A DNA stretch of 64,000 nucleotides from Novosphingobium sp. PhB57 (GTDB lineage Bacteria; Pseudomonadota; Alphaproteobacteria; Sphingomonadales; Sphingomonadaceae): the NCBI RefSeq assembly GCF_004342985.1, contig NZ_SMBO01000001.1, positions 1,178,001 through 1,242,000 on the forward strand, in the 5' to 3' direction. Below are positions 1 through 9,672 of the stretch, piece by piece (position 1 is the first letter of the stretch; each line of letters starts with the position of its first letter). The position numbers and the translations under genes were made by a program. The notes under the pieces were generated by a model that made no database searches, was not told the origin of the DNA, and was given only the letters and a program-made list of their open reading frames with translations.

Positions 1-39
1 GGACTTCTGGTCCCGGATCAACATCGACGACCGAAGGGT

Positions 40-116
<77 letters not shown>

Positions 117-178
117 ATTCGTTTTTTCCGCAGATCTGAAAGCATCCCTGCAAGGGGCGGGCCGCAAGGGCCTTCGCC

Positions 179-871
179 TCAGGTGCAGAGCGACTGGCTG
201 CCGGTTCCGGTGATGCCGTTTTTGGTGCCGCTGGGGTTGAGGCTGCGGTCGTCGCGAATCAGGAAGGCCGCCTCGTGCTTGAACACCTGGTCCTTCACGA
301 ACATCGTCCCGAACAGCGGCTGGTAGTGGTAGTAGACTTCCACGAACATCACTGCGGAATTGGGCACCGAGTAGATCTTGTGATCCTTCACACCCATGCC
401 GTCCAGCACCGGGCCGGTCTTGTAGGGGTCCGCCTCACCATAGGCTGACTTGCGGTCCAGATCGCCGCGGCAGCGCTGCCAGTGGATGAACTGCCGCTTG
501 GTATCGCTGTCGTATTCCAGGCTGGACAGGACGACACGGCCATTGGTTTCGAAATCGAAGCTGCTGCCCTCTTTCAGGGCGCCCCACATGACCGAATCGA
601 CTTGCGCTTCCTTGACCGTCGGGCTGACGGTGCTGTTGTCCGTCTGCCCGAGGCGGGAGGCGTTGTCCGCCACGGACGTCGCGATTTCACCGACCTGCAT
701 GTTGGTCATGGCCATCATCGCCACTTCGGTTCCGTAAAGCCCCAGGGTCAGCAGCACCGGCAGGATAAGCGCCAGTTCGATGAACGAGACGCCGCTCTGG
801 TCCTCGCGCAGCCGGCGCAGGAGCGCGGCGCGGCGCGGCCAGTTCTTCGGCCTGTTCGGCGATGCCATCAT
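179..871 (-). CDS. TadE-like pilus assembly pseudopilin (second copy)
   Basis: This 230-aa protein starts at the second gene's stop with an ATGA overlap, which fixes the start at 871 although the frame stays open upstream. About 25 basic residues are followed by one hydrophobic helix containing the TadE-type signature [15 protein letters not shown] (Glu near the start of the helix, as in prepilin-like processing). A roughly 170-residue periplasmic part ends with two Cys in the last 60 residues region. TadE/TadF pseudopilins are minor subunits of Flp/Tad pili. It is the last of three translationally coupled pilus genes. No TadA ATPase or Flp pilin is in the window, so whether the set works alone or with a distant tad locus is unknown. 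Confidence 0.85.
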   Translation of the reverse strand: MMASPNRPKNWPRRAALLRRLREDQSGVSFIELALILPVLLTLGLYGTEVAMMAMTNMQVGEIATSVADNASRLGQTDNSTVSPTVKEAQVDSVMWGALKEGSSFDFETNGRVVLSSLEYDSDTKRQFIHWQRCRGDLDRKSAYGEADPYKTGPVLDGMGVKDHKIYSVPNSAVMFVEVYYHYQPLFGTMFVKDQVFKHEAAFLIRDDRSLNPSGTKNGITGTGSQSLCT

Positions 872-1491
872 TGGCAGGTCCCTGCTGCCGAGCCTACCGC
901 CTGCTGAAGGGCGTAAGGCTGGTTCTTCCTGACGGCCGTGGCCGAGAGCGTGCGCTTGGTGTTCCCGTCGGTCAGTCCGGGAACGGGGAACACGGGCGTA
1001 TACGTGACCTTCACGGTGTAGACGACCACGTCGTTCGCGCCGCCATTGCCGCTCTTGCCGACATCGGCGTCCCAATGGCCGTTCTTGTTCTCGTCCGTGT
1101 AGGATTCGCCATTGTCGCAGATGCTGTTGTTGTTCTTGTCGTTCCAGGCCTCCGGCCGGGCGATGTCGGTGAAGTCGAAATAGCTCGACCGCGTGATTTC
1201 CACTTTGGCTCCCGGCGCGACACCGTCGACCAGTCGCTTGACATAGGCATCGCCCGCTTCCGTCTCGGCAGTCTCCAGCGTGCCGTTGCGGGCCACTTGC
1301 TGTACGCCGCCCTGGAGCACGGCGCGGATGTAAGCCATGTGGCCCAGATCGAAGATGCCCATGAGCAGGATGATGAGGACCGGGCCCGCTACCGCGAACT
1401 CGATCGCGGTCACGCCCCGGGTATCGGCCCGGCAGTCGGCCCGGAGGCGCCGGAGCGCTCCGGCAGCCGAATGCGACAGGCGGCGCAGCAT
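868..1491 (-). CDS. TadE-like pilus assembly pseudopilin (first copy)
   Basis: This 207-aa protein starts inside the stop codon of the preceding gene (TGATG overlap at 1491). After an Arg-rich segment it has the TadE helix GVTAIEFAVAGPVLIILL at about residues 25-42. The extracytoplasmic domain contains a short acidic/Asn-rich stretch (DKNNNSICDNGES and DENKNGHWDADVG) that looks like one or two Ca-binding loops, similar in style to dockerin or thrombospondin type-3 loops; that reading is my inference. It is the middle gene of the tadG-tadE-tadE set and so is expected in the inner membrane or pilus base. Confidence 0.85.
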   Translation of the reverse strand: MLRRLSHSAAGALRRLRADCRADTRGVTAIEFAVAGPVLIILLMGIFDLGHMAYIRAVLQGGVQQVARNGTLETAETEAGDAYVKRLVDGVAPGAKVEITRSSYFDFTDIARPEAWNDKNNNSICDNGESYTDENKNGHWDADVGKSGNGGANDVVVYTVKVTYTPVFPVPGLTDGNTKRTLSATAVRKNQPYALQQAVGSAAGTCQ

Positions 1492-3428
1492 CACTCGGTG
1501 ATCCTCAGTTCGCCGACCTGCTTGGCGATTTCCTGGAACGCGGTGTTGAGATCGGTGGCGTTGGTGGCGACATAGGAACTGTCGTCGGAGGCGCAGGTCT
1601 TCAGGTCGGTGGAAAGCCCCGAAGTGAAGGCGATCACCCAGACGCGGATACCCTTGGCCTTGATCGCCTCGCATACGGCTAGGAAGCGCGACGTGTGGCG
1701 CGCGTCGGCATCGCTTTCCGAACCGCCGGCCGTCGTGCGCAGGTCCCACCAGTCCATGCCCCAGGCCGTCGGCACATAGTTGGACGTGTCCATCTGGCCG
1801 TCGGTCATGAAGATGATGTGCCGGGCGACTTCACCGCCATTGGTGGGCTCCAGGTTCACCGTGTCCTTGAAGATACCGTCGGGCGAGAGCATCCGCCCAC
1901 CCCAGATCATGCCGATGTCGAGGTAAGTGCCGCCCACCGCCGTCAGCGAGTTCGCGTAAGTGTTGAAGCTGGACTGGTCCATCTCGGTCAGGAGCTTCGC
2001 TTCGGCGGGGCAGTAGGTTCCGGCCGATGCGCCATCCGTCGTCGTGTTGCGTGTCCAGGTGCTGGAACTGCTGCCCGCACGGCGGTAGGAAATCTCCGGC
2101 CAGAGCGGACCCCACTTGGTCTTGGCATCCGACGTTGGCGCGCTGTCGATATCGATGTCCAGCGCCGTCGACGGGCTGAGGCCCGTGATCGAGTTGTAGC
2201 TGAAGTTCGCCGTGTTCGACGTGCTGCGCTCCTCGATGCAACCGCCCCAGGTGTAGGAAACGGACGCGCCGTTATTGCCGTTGAGCACGGGGGTCGAGCC
2301 GAACGTCTTGAACTTGGACGTATCGACGCCGGTGACCTGGCGATATTCCCAATGGTCGAAGGTAGAACCCTTCACATTTGTGGAATTCGTGGCGTTCTTG
2401 TAAGTGTCAGTGGTCACCTTTGTGCGAGCATAAGTAGTCGTATATAAGTAATACGTCCCATTATTGCTCTTGCACTCATAGGTCAGCATCTGCTGCGGTT
2501 GCTTCGTCACAACCGTGACCGTAATATTCGGCGTCGTTCCGGAAGTGGTCGTCTCGGTGGTGGACGAATTTACATTGGAATAAGCGCTTTGATTCGCAGG
2601 CTTATTGTTGTTGCATTGAGTTTGGTTCTTGTAGCTCGAACCTCGTGACGTGGTGTTTTTTTCGTCCTCGTAAGTGTCTTTCGTCCCCGTCTTCGTCCCA
2701 TTTGCGACGTTCAGGAAGATCGGCACGCGCGACTGGTAGTTCCAGCTGTCGGCGATGTAGCTCTTGTCCACGGCGTTGAGCAGCTTGCCGACGTTGACCG
2801 ACGAGCTGTAGGGCACGAAGCCGTAGCGCACACGGGCGTTGGTTTCCTTGGTCGCGCCGGAAACCGTGGTGTAGAAGTTCTTCATCGCGCTGCGCAGCGC
2901 GGCGATGCGGGTCGATCCGCTCAGCGATTCCGCCATCGAGCCGGTGGTATCCAGCACCATCATCACGTCGGCATTGCCGATGCCCATGGACGATGTGCAT
3001 TTCACGCTCAGAGCGAAATTGTTGAACCCGAACAGGCGCATGACCACGGTGTCCAGCACGGTCGCCGCCGTGCCCTCGACGGTCTGGCCCTTGTCCGGGG
3101 AAGACACCTCGAAGTTCGTGGTGCCCGTGCCAAGAGTGGAATCGTTGAAATTGGTCTTGAAGTAGTTGTCTGCCACCGTGTGGACGGACGGCGCCAGTCC
3201 GTTGACCGGCGTCGTCGAATCCGCGTCCGTCGCCACGGTGCGCCGCGCCGCCAGCACCGCGGAGTCGCAGGCGGCCTGGAGCTGGTTCTCCACCTTGAAG
3301 TTGCGGCTGAGATCGATGGCCGATCCCACGATCGCCGCCGCCACGACCATGCCGATGGCCGCCATCGGCAGGATATTGCCGGATATGTCCTTGAGGAGGC
3401 GGTGCAACTGGTGAGTGATTCTGCGCAT
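1491..3428 (-). CDS. TadG-like pilus assembly protein with von Willebrand A domain
   Basis: A 645-aa protein. An N-terminal TadG/TadE-type helix (residues about 14-37, ISGNILPMAAIGMVVAAAI) anchors it. A VWA domain begins near residue 150 with an intact MIDAS start, VMMVLDTTGSMAES (DxTxS form), and ends with FMTDGQMD. The two halves of the VWA fold are separated by a long Thr/Asn/Ser-rich stretch (about residues 250-345) whose DNA is strikingly AT-rich. TadG-family proteins belong to Flp pilus machinery, and VWA forms are thought to act in adhesion or assembly. It is first in the leftward three-gene set, and its promoter should lie in 3429-3673. Confidence 0.88.
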   Translation of the reverse strand: MRRITHQLHRLLKDISGNILPMAAIGMVVAAAIVGSAIDLSRNFKVENQLQAACDSAVLAARRTVATDADSTTPVNGLAPSVHTVADNYFKTNFNDSTLGTGTTNFEVSSPDKGQTVEGTAATVLDTVVMRLFGFNNFALSVKCTSSMGIGNADVMMVLDTTGSMAESLSGSTRIAALRSAMKNFYTTVSGATKETNARVRYGFVPYSSSVNVGKLLNAVDKSYIADSWNYQSRVPIFLNVANGTKTGTKDTYEDEKNTTSRGSSYKNQTQCNNNKPANQSAYSNVNSSTTETTTSGTTPNITVTVVTKQPQQMLTYECKSNNGTYYLYTTTYARTKVTTDTYKNATNSTNVKGSTFDHWEYRQVTGVDTSKFKTFGSTPVLNGNNGASVSYTWGGCIEERSTSNTANFSYNSITGLSPSTALDIDIDSAPTSDAKTKWGPLWPEISYRRAGSSSSTWTRNTTTDGASAGTYCPAEAKLLTEMDQSSFNTYANSLTAVGGTYLDIGMIWGGRMLSPDGIFKDTVNLEPTNGGEVARHIIFMTDGQMDTSNYVPTAWGMDWWDLRTTAGGSESDADARHTSRFLAVCEAIKAKGIRVWVIAFTSGLSTDLKTCASDDSSYVATNATDLNTAFQEIAKQVGELRITE

Positions 3429-3538
3429 CGGAGGACCAGTCTTTCGGCGAAGTTCGTCGGGATTTCAGCACGCCCTACCGGAACTTACTTAATGAAACCC
3501 TCACTCACCCTGCGCCGCTGCACCTCACGAAACCTCGA

Positions 3539-3561
3539 AAATCTTGGGTAATACAAGATTT
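3539..3561. promoter_or_regulatory. Inverted repeat AAATCTTG-N7-CAAGATTT between divergent operons
   Basis: Two perfect 8-bp arms (3539-3546 and 3554-3561) are separated by GGTAATA. The element sits in the 257-bp divergent region between the tadG-like gene and the hybrid kinase gene, about 110 bp from the pilus start and 125 bp from the kinase start. Its dimension suits a helix-turn-helix dimer site. No T-run follows, which argues against a terminator. The binding protein is unknown. Confidence 0.45.
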
Positions 3562-3575
3562 ATCACGTTCCCTCG

Positions 3576-3601
3576 GGAACCGATGGAACCCTGCCTGCGT
3601 T
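3576..3601 (+). promoter_or_regulatory. EcfG-type general stress promoter, GGAAC-N17-CGTT
   Basis: GGAAC (3576-3580) and CGTT (3598-3601) are separated by exactly 17 bases. This matches the known alphaproteobacterial EcfG/sigma-T general stress promoter consensus. Transcription would begin near 3608, giving a leader of about 75 bases before the hybrid kinase ATG. This is the only match I found upstream of a gene in the window. Confidence 0.6.
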
Positions 3602-3685
3602 CAACCTCCCGATCCGGGGACCGCCCTTGAAGTTTGGGGGGAGGAGCGGTCCGCCTGCAGCCGGCGTTTCCCCTTGAGATTCATA

Positions 3686-6600
3686 ATGTCGCCCAGCAAG
3701 GCTTTCAGTCCTCACGTCCAGCTAGCGCTCGTCATTATCATCACCCTGGGGCTCTGCCTTCTGATCGACGCCACCATTCCCCTGGGAACGGGGGTGAGCG
3801 TTCTTTACCTGCTGCCCACGGTGATCGCCTTTGTCGCCCGCCGCCCGGTGACGCCGCTGCTGGCCGCCATCTCCGGCATCGGCTGTACCATCGTCGCCTA
3901 TTTCATGGCGCCGCAGGGGCTGGGCCTGGAAGTGGCGATGACGAACCGCGCCTTGTCGGGCATCACCAATATCCTGCTGGCGGTCATCGGTTTCTTCCTC
4001 ATCCGCTACCGTAACGACAACCGTCACCAGCAATGGCTGCGCGAGAGCGAGACGGACCTGGCGCGGGCCACGGCCGGCAGCATCGCGCTGGACGAGCTGG
4101 GCAGCCGCACCCTCTCCTTCCTGGCCGAGCGCTTCGGCGCGATCGCCGGCGCCCTCTACGTCAAGGACGATGGTGCTTTCCGCAAGATCGCCACATATGG
4201 CGTGCCGGCCGGAGCCACCGTCCCCGAGCGCATGGAGCCGGGCGAGAGCCTGCTCGGCGAAGTCATGCGCCACGGCCGCACCACCACCATCGCCCGCGTT
4301 CCGGCCGGCTACCTCTCGTTCGGAACCGCGCTCGGCCAGGCAACGCCGGCCCGGCTGGTGCTGGGCGCGCCCCACGTCGACGGTACGGTCAACGCCGTGC
4401 TCGAACTCGGCTTCCTCGACACGCCGGAAGCGCGGCCGGAAGACCTCGCCGCCTTCCTCGACCTCGTCGGCAGTTCGCTCGGCATCACCCTGCGTTCGGC
4501 CAAGTATCGCGCCCGCCTGGAACACCTGCTTTCGGAGACCCAACAGCAGGCCGAGGAACTCCAGAACCAGAGCGAGGAACTGCGCGCCACCAACGACGAA
4601 CTGGAAGCGCAGAGCAAGCTGCTGCTTCACTCTCAGACCCAGCTCGAAGAGCAGCAGGCCGAGCTGGAGCGCAGCAATTCGCAGCTCGAGGAACAGGCCC
4701 AGTCGCTCGAAGCCCAGCGCGACGAGCTGACCCGTTCGCAGACCCGCCTGCGCAGCCAGACCGACGAGCTGGAACAGGCCAGCCGCTACAAGTCCGAATT
4801 CCTCGCCAATATGAGCCACGAACTGCGCACGCCGCTCAATTCGCTGCTCATCATGGCCCGCCTCCTGGCCGACAATCGCCAGGGCAACCTCTCGGGCGAG
4901 CAGGTCCGTTATGCCGAGACCATCGAGTCTTCCGGCAACGATCTGCTGACGCTAATCAACGACGTGCTCGACATTTCCAAGATCGAGGCCGGGCGGCTCG
5001 AACTGGAACCGCACCGCGTGCCGATGGACGCCATGCTCGGCAAGCTGGAGAACACTTTCTCCGCCGCAGCCTCGGGCAAGGGCCTGTCACTGACGATGCA
5101 TGCGGCCGAGGGCGTGACCGAGATCGAGACCGACCCGCTGCGGCTGGAGCAGGTGCTCAAGAACTTCCTCTCCAACGCCATCAAGTTCACGTCGCAGGGC
5201 GAAGTCTCGCTTGTCGTCGCGCGGGCCGCGAAAGGCCGCATCGCCTTCGCGGTGCGCGACACCGGCCCCGGCATTCCCACGGACCAGCAGGACGCGATCT
5301 TCGAGGCCTTCCGCCAGGCGGACGGCGGCATCGCCCGCAAGTACGGCGGCACCGGGCTGGGCCTGTCGATCTCCCGCGAACTGGCGCACTTGCTCGGCGG
5401 CACCATCACGGTGGACAGCACGCCCGGCACCGGCAGCGTGTTCACTCTGGAACTGCCCGAGACCTTCACGCCCGGCGATACCGCCAGCACCCCGCTGATC
5501 CCGGGCCGGTCCAGCCCCACGCCCACCCCGGCCGCATCGCAGACGACAGCCCCCGCGACCCGCCGCGGCCCTACTCCTTCCGACGACCGCGAGACGCTTT
5601 CGGGCGATTCCCGCGTCATCCTGATCGTCGAGGACGATCCCGCTTTTGCCCGGATTCTCAGTGACCTGGCGCATGAAGTAGGCTTCGAATGCCTGATCGC
5701 GGGCACGGCCGACGAAGGCGCCCTGCTCGCCCGGCAATATCTGCCGCAGGCGGTGATCCTGGACATGCACCTGCCCGACCACACCGGGCTTTCCGTGCTC
5801 GATCGCATCAAGCGCGACACCCGCACACGCCACATCCCTGTCCACATCGTCTCTGCCGATCACGACGACCATGCCGCGCTGGCCAGCGGCGCGGTGGGCT
5901 ATCTGTTCAAGCCGGTCAGCCGCGACACCCTCGTCGGCATGCTGGAGGGCCTCGAAGCCCGCATGGACCAGCGCCTGCGCCGCGTGCTGGTGGTGGAGGA
6001 CGACCCCCGGCAGGCCGAGGCGATCCACCTCCTCCTCGCCTCGCGCGATGTCGAGACCGTGGACGTCCAGAGCGCCGCCGACTGCCTTGCCCGCCTTGGC
6101 GAGGAAACCTTCGACTGCATGGTGCTGGACCTCAACTTGCCCGACATGTCCGGCCTCGACCTGCTCGAACGTCTCTCCCACGACGAGAGCGTCGGCTTCC
6201 CGCCGGTGATCGTCTATACCGGCCGCGAACTCTCCGAAGAGGAAGAGATGCGGCTGCGGCGCTATTCCAAGTCGATCATCGTCAAGGGTGCCAAGAGCCC
6301 CGAGCGCCTGCTGGACGAAGTGACGCTGTTCCTGCACCAGGTCGTGTCCGAGATGCCGGACGAGAAGCAGCAGCTCCTCGCCCGCTCGCTGGGCCGCGAT
6401 GCCGCGCTGGAAGGCCGCCAGATCCTGGTGGTGGAAGACGACATCCGCAACATCTATGCCCTCACCTCGGTGCTCGAACCGCACGGCGTCCACGTCCGCA
6501 TCGCCCGCAACGGCATCGAGGCGCTGAACGAACTCGCCCGCGTCGCGGACAGCGATATCCGCGACAGCGGCGGGGTCGGTGTCGACCTGGTGCTGATGGA

Positions 6601-6811
6601 CGTGATGATGCCGGAAATGGACGGCCTCGCCTGCACGCGCGAAATCCGCAAGAACCCGCAGTGGAAGGGCCTGCCGATCATCGCCCTCACCGCCAAGGCC
6701 ATGGAACGCGACCATCGCGAGTGCCTGGAAGCCGGCGCCAACGACTATCTCTCCAAGCCGCTCGACGTCGACAAGCTGCTCAGCCTCGTCCGCGTGTGGA
6801 TGCCGCGATGA
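3686..6811 (+). CDS. Membrane-bound hybrid histidine kinase with three receiver domains
   Basis: 1041 aa from ATG 3686; an in-frame TTG at 3674 would add four residues. Order: three or four membrane helices (about residues 8-105), GAF-like sensor (about 115-275), long Gln/Glu-rich coiled coil (about 290-365), HisKA with phospho-acceptor His378 in SHELRTPLN, and HATPase with the GTGLGLSIS box. Three REC domains follow with phospho-acceptor Asp693, Asp815 and Asp972. REC2 lacks the usual Lys-Pro after its fifth strand (VKGAKSPE is found instead), whereas REC1 (FKPVS) and REC3 (SKPLD) keep it. The stop overlaps the cheR start (ATGA). The three receivers suggest several phosphotransfer outputs. 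The promoter resembles a stress-sigma promoter. Confidence 0.93.
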   Translation: MSPSKAFSPHVQLALVIIITLGLCLLIDATIPLGTGVSVLYLLPTVIAFVARRPVTPLLAAISGIGCTIVAYFMAPQGLGLEVAMTNRALSGITNILLAVIGFFLIRYRNDNRHQQWLRESETDLARATAGSIALDELGSRTLSFLAERFGAIAGALYVKDDGAFRKIATYGVPAGATVPERMEPGESLLGEVMRHGRTTTIARVPAGYLSFGTALGQATPARLVLGAPHVDGTVNAVLELGFLDTPEARPEDLAAFLDLVGSSLGITLRSAKYRARLEHLLSETQQQAEELQNQSEELRATNDELEAQSKLLLHSQTQLEEQQAELERSNSQLEEQAQSLEAQRDELTRSQTRLRSQTDELEQASRYKSEFLANMSHELRTPLNSLLIMARLLADNRQGNLSGEQVRYAETIESSGNDLLTLINDVLDISKIEAGRLELEPHRVPMDAMLGKLENTFSAAASGKGLSLTMHAAEGVTEIETDPLRLEQVLKNFLSNAIKFTSQGEVSLVVARAAKGRIAFAVRDTGPGIPTDQQDAIFEAFRQADGGIARKYGGTGLGLSISRELAHLLGGTITVDSTPGTGSVFTLELPETFTPGDTASTPLIPGRSSPTPTPAASQTTAPATRRGPTPSDDRETLSGDSRVILIVEDDPAFARILSDLAHEVGFECLIAGTADEGALLARQYLPQAVILDMHLPDHTGLSVLDRIKRDTRTRHIPVHIVSADHDDHAALASGAVGYLFKPVSRDTLVGMLEGLEARMDQRLRRVLVVEDDPRQAEAIHLLLASRDVETVDVQSAADCLARLGEETFDCMVLDLNLPDMSGLDLLERLSHDESVGFPPVIVYTGRELSEEEEMRLRRYSKSIIVKGAKSPERLLDEVTLFLHQVVSEMPDEKQQLLARSLGRDAALEGRQILVVEDDIRNIYALTSVLEPHGVHVRIARNGIEALNELARVADSDIRDSGGVGVDLVLMDVMMPEMDGLACTREIRKNPQWKGLPIIALTAKAMERDHRECLEAGANDYLSKPLDVDKLLSLVRVWMPR

Positions 6812-7680
6812 AACCCCTTGGACGGCGCGCCGTCGAAGCGGTGGAGGATATCGAGGTAGACCTCCTCATCGAGGCGATCTGGCGGCGATACCAGTACGAT
6901 TTCCGGGACTATTCCCGCGCCTCGCTGCTGCGCCGGCTGCAGCGGGCGCAATCCCATTTCGGCTATCCCCACCTCTCCAGCCTGCTCGACCGGATTCTCC
7001 ACGATCCCGAGAGCCTCAACGTCCTGATCGGTTTCCTGACCATCCAGGTCAGCGAGATGTTCCGCGACCCCGAGTATTTCCGGGCGATCCGCGAACAGGT
7101 CATCCCGCATCTACGCACCTGGCCCTCGATCAAGGTCTGGGTGGCCGGCTGCGCCAATGGCGAGGAATTCTACTCGCTGGCCATCCTGTTCCGCGAGGAA
7201 GGGCTGGAAGAGCGCACCTTGTTCTACTGCACCGACATCAACCCCGCCGCCCTCGCCAAGGCGGAGGCCGGGGTCTACGAGATCGACCGGATCGCAGGCT
7301 TTTCCCGCAATTATCACGAGGCAGGCGGCCAGGGGTCGCTTGCGGACTATTACACCGCGAACTACGGCGTGGCCCGGTTCGACCCGACCCTGCGCCGCCG
7401 CGCGGTCTTCGCCGACCACAATCTGGCGAGCGACGCCGTGTTCTCCGAGGTTCAACTGGTGTCCAGCCGCAACGTGCTGATCTATTTCGACAGGGCGCTT
7501 CAGGACCGCGCGCTCGGCCTGTTCGCGCAGTCCCTTCCGCCCGGAGGATTCCTGGGACTTGGCTCGAAGGAAACCGTGCACTTCTCCGCAGAGGGCGATA
7601 GCTTCGCCGAATTCGCGCCAATGGAAAAGATCTGGCGACGCACCAAACACGACGTCCAGGAGGCCGCCTTTGCTGAATGA
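6808..7680 (+). CDS. CheR-family protein-glutamate methyltransferase
   Basis: 290 aa, beginning at ATG 6808 inside the previous stop. The N-terminal CheR all-helical domain (about residues 10-85) includes RYQYDFRDYSRASLLRRL. The SAM-binding Rossmann domain follows with VWVAGCANGEEFYSLAI (the classical motif is GCSTGEEPYS), then YCTDINPAAL and SSRNVLIYFD. CheR methylates glutamates on chemoreceptors. There is no chemoreceptor, CheB or CheA here, so this copy probably modifies or adapts one of the two kinases around it. That role is inference from gene order only. The next gene starts inside its 3' end. Confidence 0.92.
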   Translation: MKPLGRRAVEAVEDIEVDLLIEAIWRRYQYDFRDYSRASLLRRLQRAQSHFGYPHLSSLLDRILHDPESLNVLIGFLTIQVSEMFRDPEYFRAIREQVIPHLRTWPSIKVWVAGCANGEEFYSLAILFREEGLEERTLFYCTDINPAALAKAEAGVYEIDRIAGFSRNYHEAGGQGSLADYYTANYGVARFDPTLRRRAVFADHNLASDAVFSEVQLVSSRNVLIYFDRALQDRALGLFAQSLPPGGFLGLGSKETVHFSAEGDSFAEFAPMEKIWRRTKHDVQEAAFAE

Positions 7681-9577
7681 GCCGCTCAAGATCCTGGCCG
7701 TGGACGATATCCGGGAGAACCTGCTCGTCCTGGAAGCCGCGCTCGACCAGCCGGGTGTCGAACTCGTCACCGTCTCGTCCGGCTTCGAGGCGCTCGAAGC
7801 CATGCTGCGCGACGATTTCGCGCTGGCCCTGCTCGACGTGATGATGCCCGAGATGGACGGCTTCGAACTGGCCGAACTGATGCGCGGTACAGAGCGTACC
7901 CGCGCCGTCCCTATCATCTTCCTGACCGCGCTCGCCACCGACGAACGCCGCCGGTTCCGTGGCTACGAAGCCGGAGCCGTCGATTACCTGCTCAAGCCGC
8001 TCGACATGGTCGAGCTGAACTCCAAGGTCGCGGTCTTCGTCGAGCTCGCCCGCCAGCGCCGCGAGATCGCGCGCCAGCGCGACGAACTCGGCCTCGCGCT
8101 CGGTCGCCTGCGCGCGCACGGCGACAATTCGCCGCTCGCCGTGCTGGAGATCGACGCCAACTTGCGGATCGTCAGCTGGTATCGCAGCGCCGAGCGCGAG
8201 ATCGGCTTCTCCGCGCAGGACGTGCTCGGCCTGAAAGTGGAGGAAGCCCCCTTCCTGGCCCCGGCCGACCGCGCGCGCTTCGTCGAAGGCATGCGCGCCC
8301 TGCTCGGCGGGGAAGACCGCCGCGAGACGCAGGAGCACCGCTTCCTGCGGGCTGACAAGGCTCTGCGCGAAGGCGAATGGTACTGTTCCTCGCTGGCGGG
8401 CACGGGCTCGCGCGGGGCCAGCGTGATGATCGAACTGCTCGACGTGACCGAGCGCCACCGCGCCGAGGAAACGCAGCGCCTGCTGATCGGCGAGCTGAAC
8501 CACCGCGTGAAGAACACGCTGGCCACGGTCCAGGCCATCGCCTCGCAGGGTTTTCGCCATGCCCGTTCGGCGGAGGAATTCCAGCAATCGTTCGGTGGGC
8601 GCCTGCAGTCGCTTGCCCGCGCCCATTCCCTCCTCAGCGCCACGACCTGGGAACCCGCCAGCCTGCGCCGGCTCATCGCGGACCAGGTGGCGATCGGCGC
8701 CGTGAGCGAGGAACGGCTGCGCCTGGCCGGACCCGACGTGGACCTGCCGCCCGAACTCGCCTTGCGTTTTTCGCTGATCCTCCATGAGCTGGCCACCAAC
8801 GCGCACAAGTACGGCGCTTTGTCCAACGAGACCGGCACGGTCGCGCTCGACTGGTCGCTGACGCGCCATGTCCTCTCGCTCACATGGAGCGAACGGGGCG
8901 GTCCGCCGGTCGTCGCGCCGCAGCGCCGGGGCTTCGGCTCGACCCTGATCGAAAGCAGCATGGCCGCCGACGGCGCCCGCATCAGTGCCGAATATGCCCC
9001 CGAAGGCGTGCGCTGGCACCTGGTGCTGCCGCTGGCCGACGATGCCGCACTCGAACCGCCACCGCTCCTGGTAACCGACACTGCTGGCGGCGCGCCCGCC
9101 GCGGCGATCCATGAGGCCGCCGGCCCTCAGTCTGCTGTCTTCCTGGCCGCTGACTCCCCGGCCGCCGGCTCCCTGGCCGTCGATGCGGCGGCACACCGCC
9201 CGAGCGCGCAGGGCCTGCGGGTGCTGATCGTCGAGGACGAGCCTCTGGTGGCCATGGAACTGATGATGGAGATCGAGGACTCGGGCGCCATCGCTCTCGG
9301 CCCTGCCACGTCCTGCGAACAGGCCATTGCCATGATCCGCGAAACCGGCCCCGACCTCGCCCTCCTGGACGGCAATCTCAATGGCGAGCGAATCGACGCC
9401 GTGGCGGACGAATTGGCAGCAAGGTCCACGCCTTTCGCCTTCGTCAGCGGCTACGACCGCCAGCACCTGCCCAAGGACCACAGCGAGCGGCCCATGCTGG
9501 GCAAGCCCTTCCTGGGCCGGGAAGTCGGCGCCATGGTCCGCCAACTCGCCGAAGAGGCCGGCGCCCTCGCCCGCTGA
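7670..9577 (+). CDS. REC-PAS-HWE histidine kinase-REC signalling protein
   Basis: 635 aa starting at TTG 7670. That start is favoured by a strong AGGAGG at 7658-7663 six bases upstream and by translational overlap with cheR; no ATG fits the domain boundary. Order: REC (phospho-Asp56 in [11 protein letters not shown], Lys in LLKPLD), PAS (about residues 140-255), and HWE kinase with His278 in LNHRVKNTL and the defining W-x-E in LTWSERGGPP. An Ala/Pro-rich linker and a second REC (Asp567 in LLDGNLNG, Lys in GKPFLG) complete it. HWE/HisKA2 kinases often act on PhyR in alphaproteobacterial stress signalling. With the EcfG-type promoter upstream this is a plausible but unproven link. Confidence 0.92.
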   Translation: MLNEPLKILAVDDIRENLLVLEAALDQPGVELVTVSSGFEALEAMLRDDFALALLDVMMPEMDGFELAELMRGTERTRAVPIIFLTALATDERRRFRGYEAGAVDYLLKPLDMVELNSKVAVFVELARQRREIARQRDELGLALGRLRAHGDNSPLAVLEIDANLRIVSWYRSAEREIGFSAQDVLGLKVEEAPFLAPADRARFVEGMRALLGGEDRRETQEHRFLRADKALREGEWYCSSLAGTGSRGASVMIELLDVTERHRAEETQRLLIGELNHRVKNTLATVQAIASQGFRHARSAEEFQQSFGGRLQSLARAHSLLSATTWEPASLRRLIADQVAIGAVSEERLRLAGPDVDLPPELALRFSLILHELATNAHKYGALSNETGTVALDWSLTRHVLSLTWSERGGPPVVAPQRRGFGSTLIESSMAADGARISAEYAPEGVRWHLVLPLADDAALEPPPLLVTDTAGGAPAAAIHEAAGPQSAVFLAADSPAAGSLAVDAAAHRPSAQGLRVLIVEDEPLVAMELMMEIEDSGAIALGPATSCEQAIAMIRETGPDLALLDGNLNGERIDAVADELAARSTPFAFVSGYDRQHLPKDHSERPMLGKPFLGREVGAMVRQLAEEAGALAR

Positions 9578-9599
9578 ACCTCGGACAACGGCTCCGCGG

Positions 9600-9626
9600 C
9601 GCGCGGAAAAGGAAACTTTCCGCGCG
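9600..9626 (+). terminator. Stem-loop after the signalling operon
   Basis: A 10-bp perfect stem CGCGCGGAAA / TTTCCGCGCG (9600-9609, 9617-9626) with a seven-base loop lies 22 bases after the HWE kinase stop. Only a short TCCTAGGGTTT follows, so it is a weak intrinsic terminator or an RNA-stabilising hairpin. A second smaller repeat, CTAGGG...CCCTAG (9629-9634, 9653-9658), follows in the leader of the next small gene. Confidence 0.45.
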
Positions 9627-9672
9627 TCCTAGGGTTTATTCTCAGGAATGATCCCTAGAAATGGAGCCGCCA

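Noticed and set aside
7238..9544. Long minus-strand open frame (over 700 codons) opposite the cheR and HWE kinase genes
   Set aside because: It mirrors codon bias of the real GC-rich genes on the plus strand, has no recognisable domain, and the plus strand encodes clear REC, PAS and HWE motifs.
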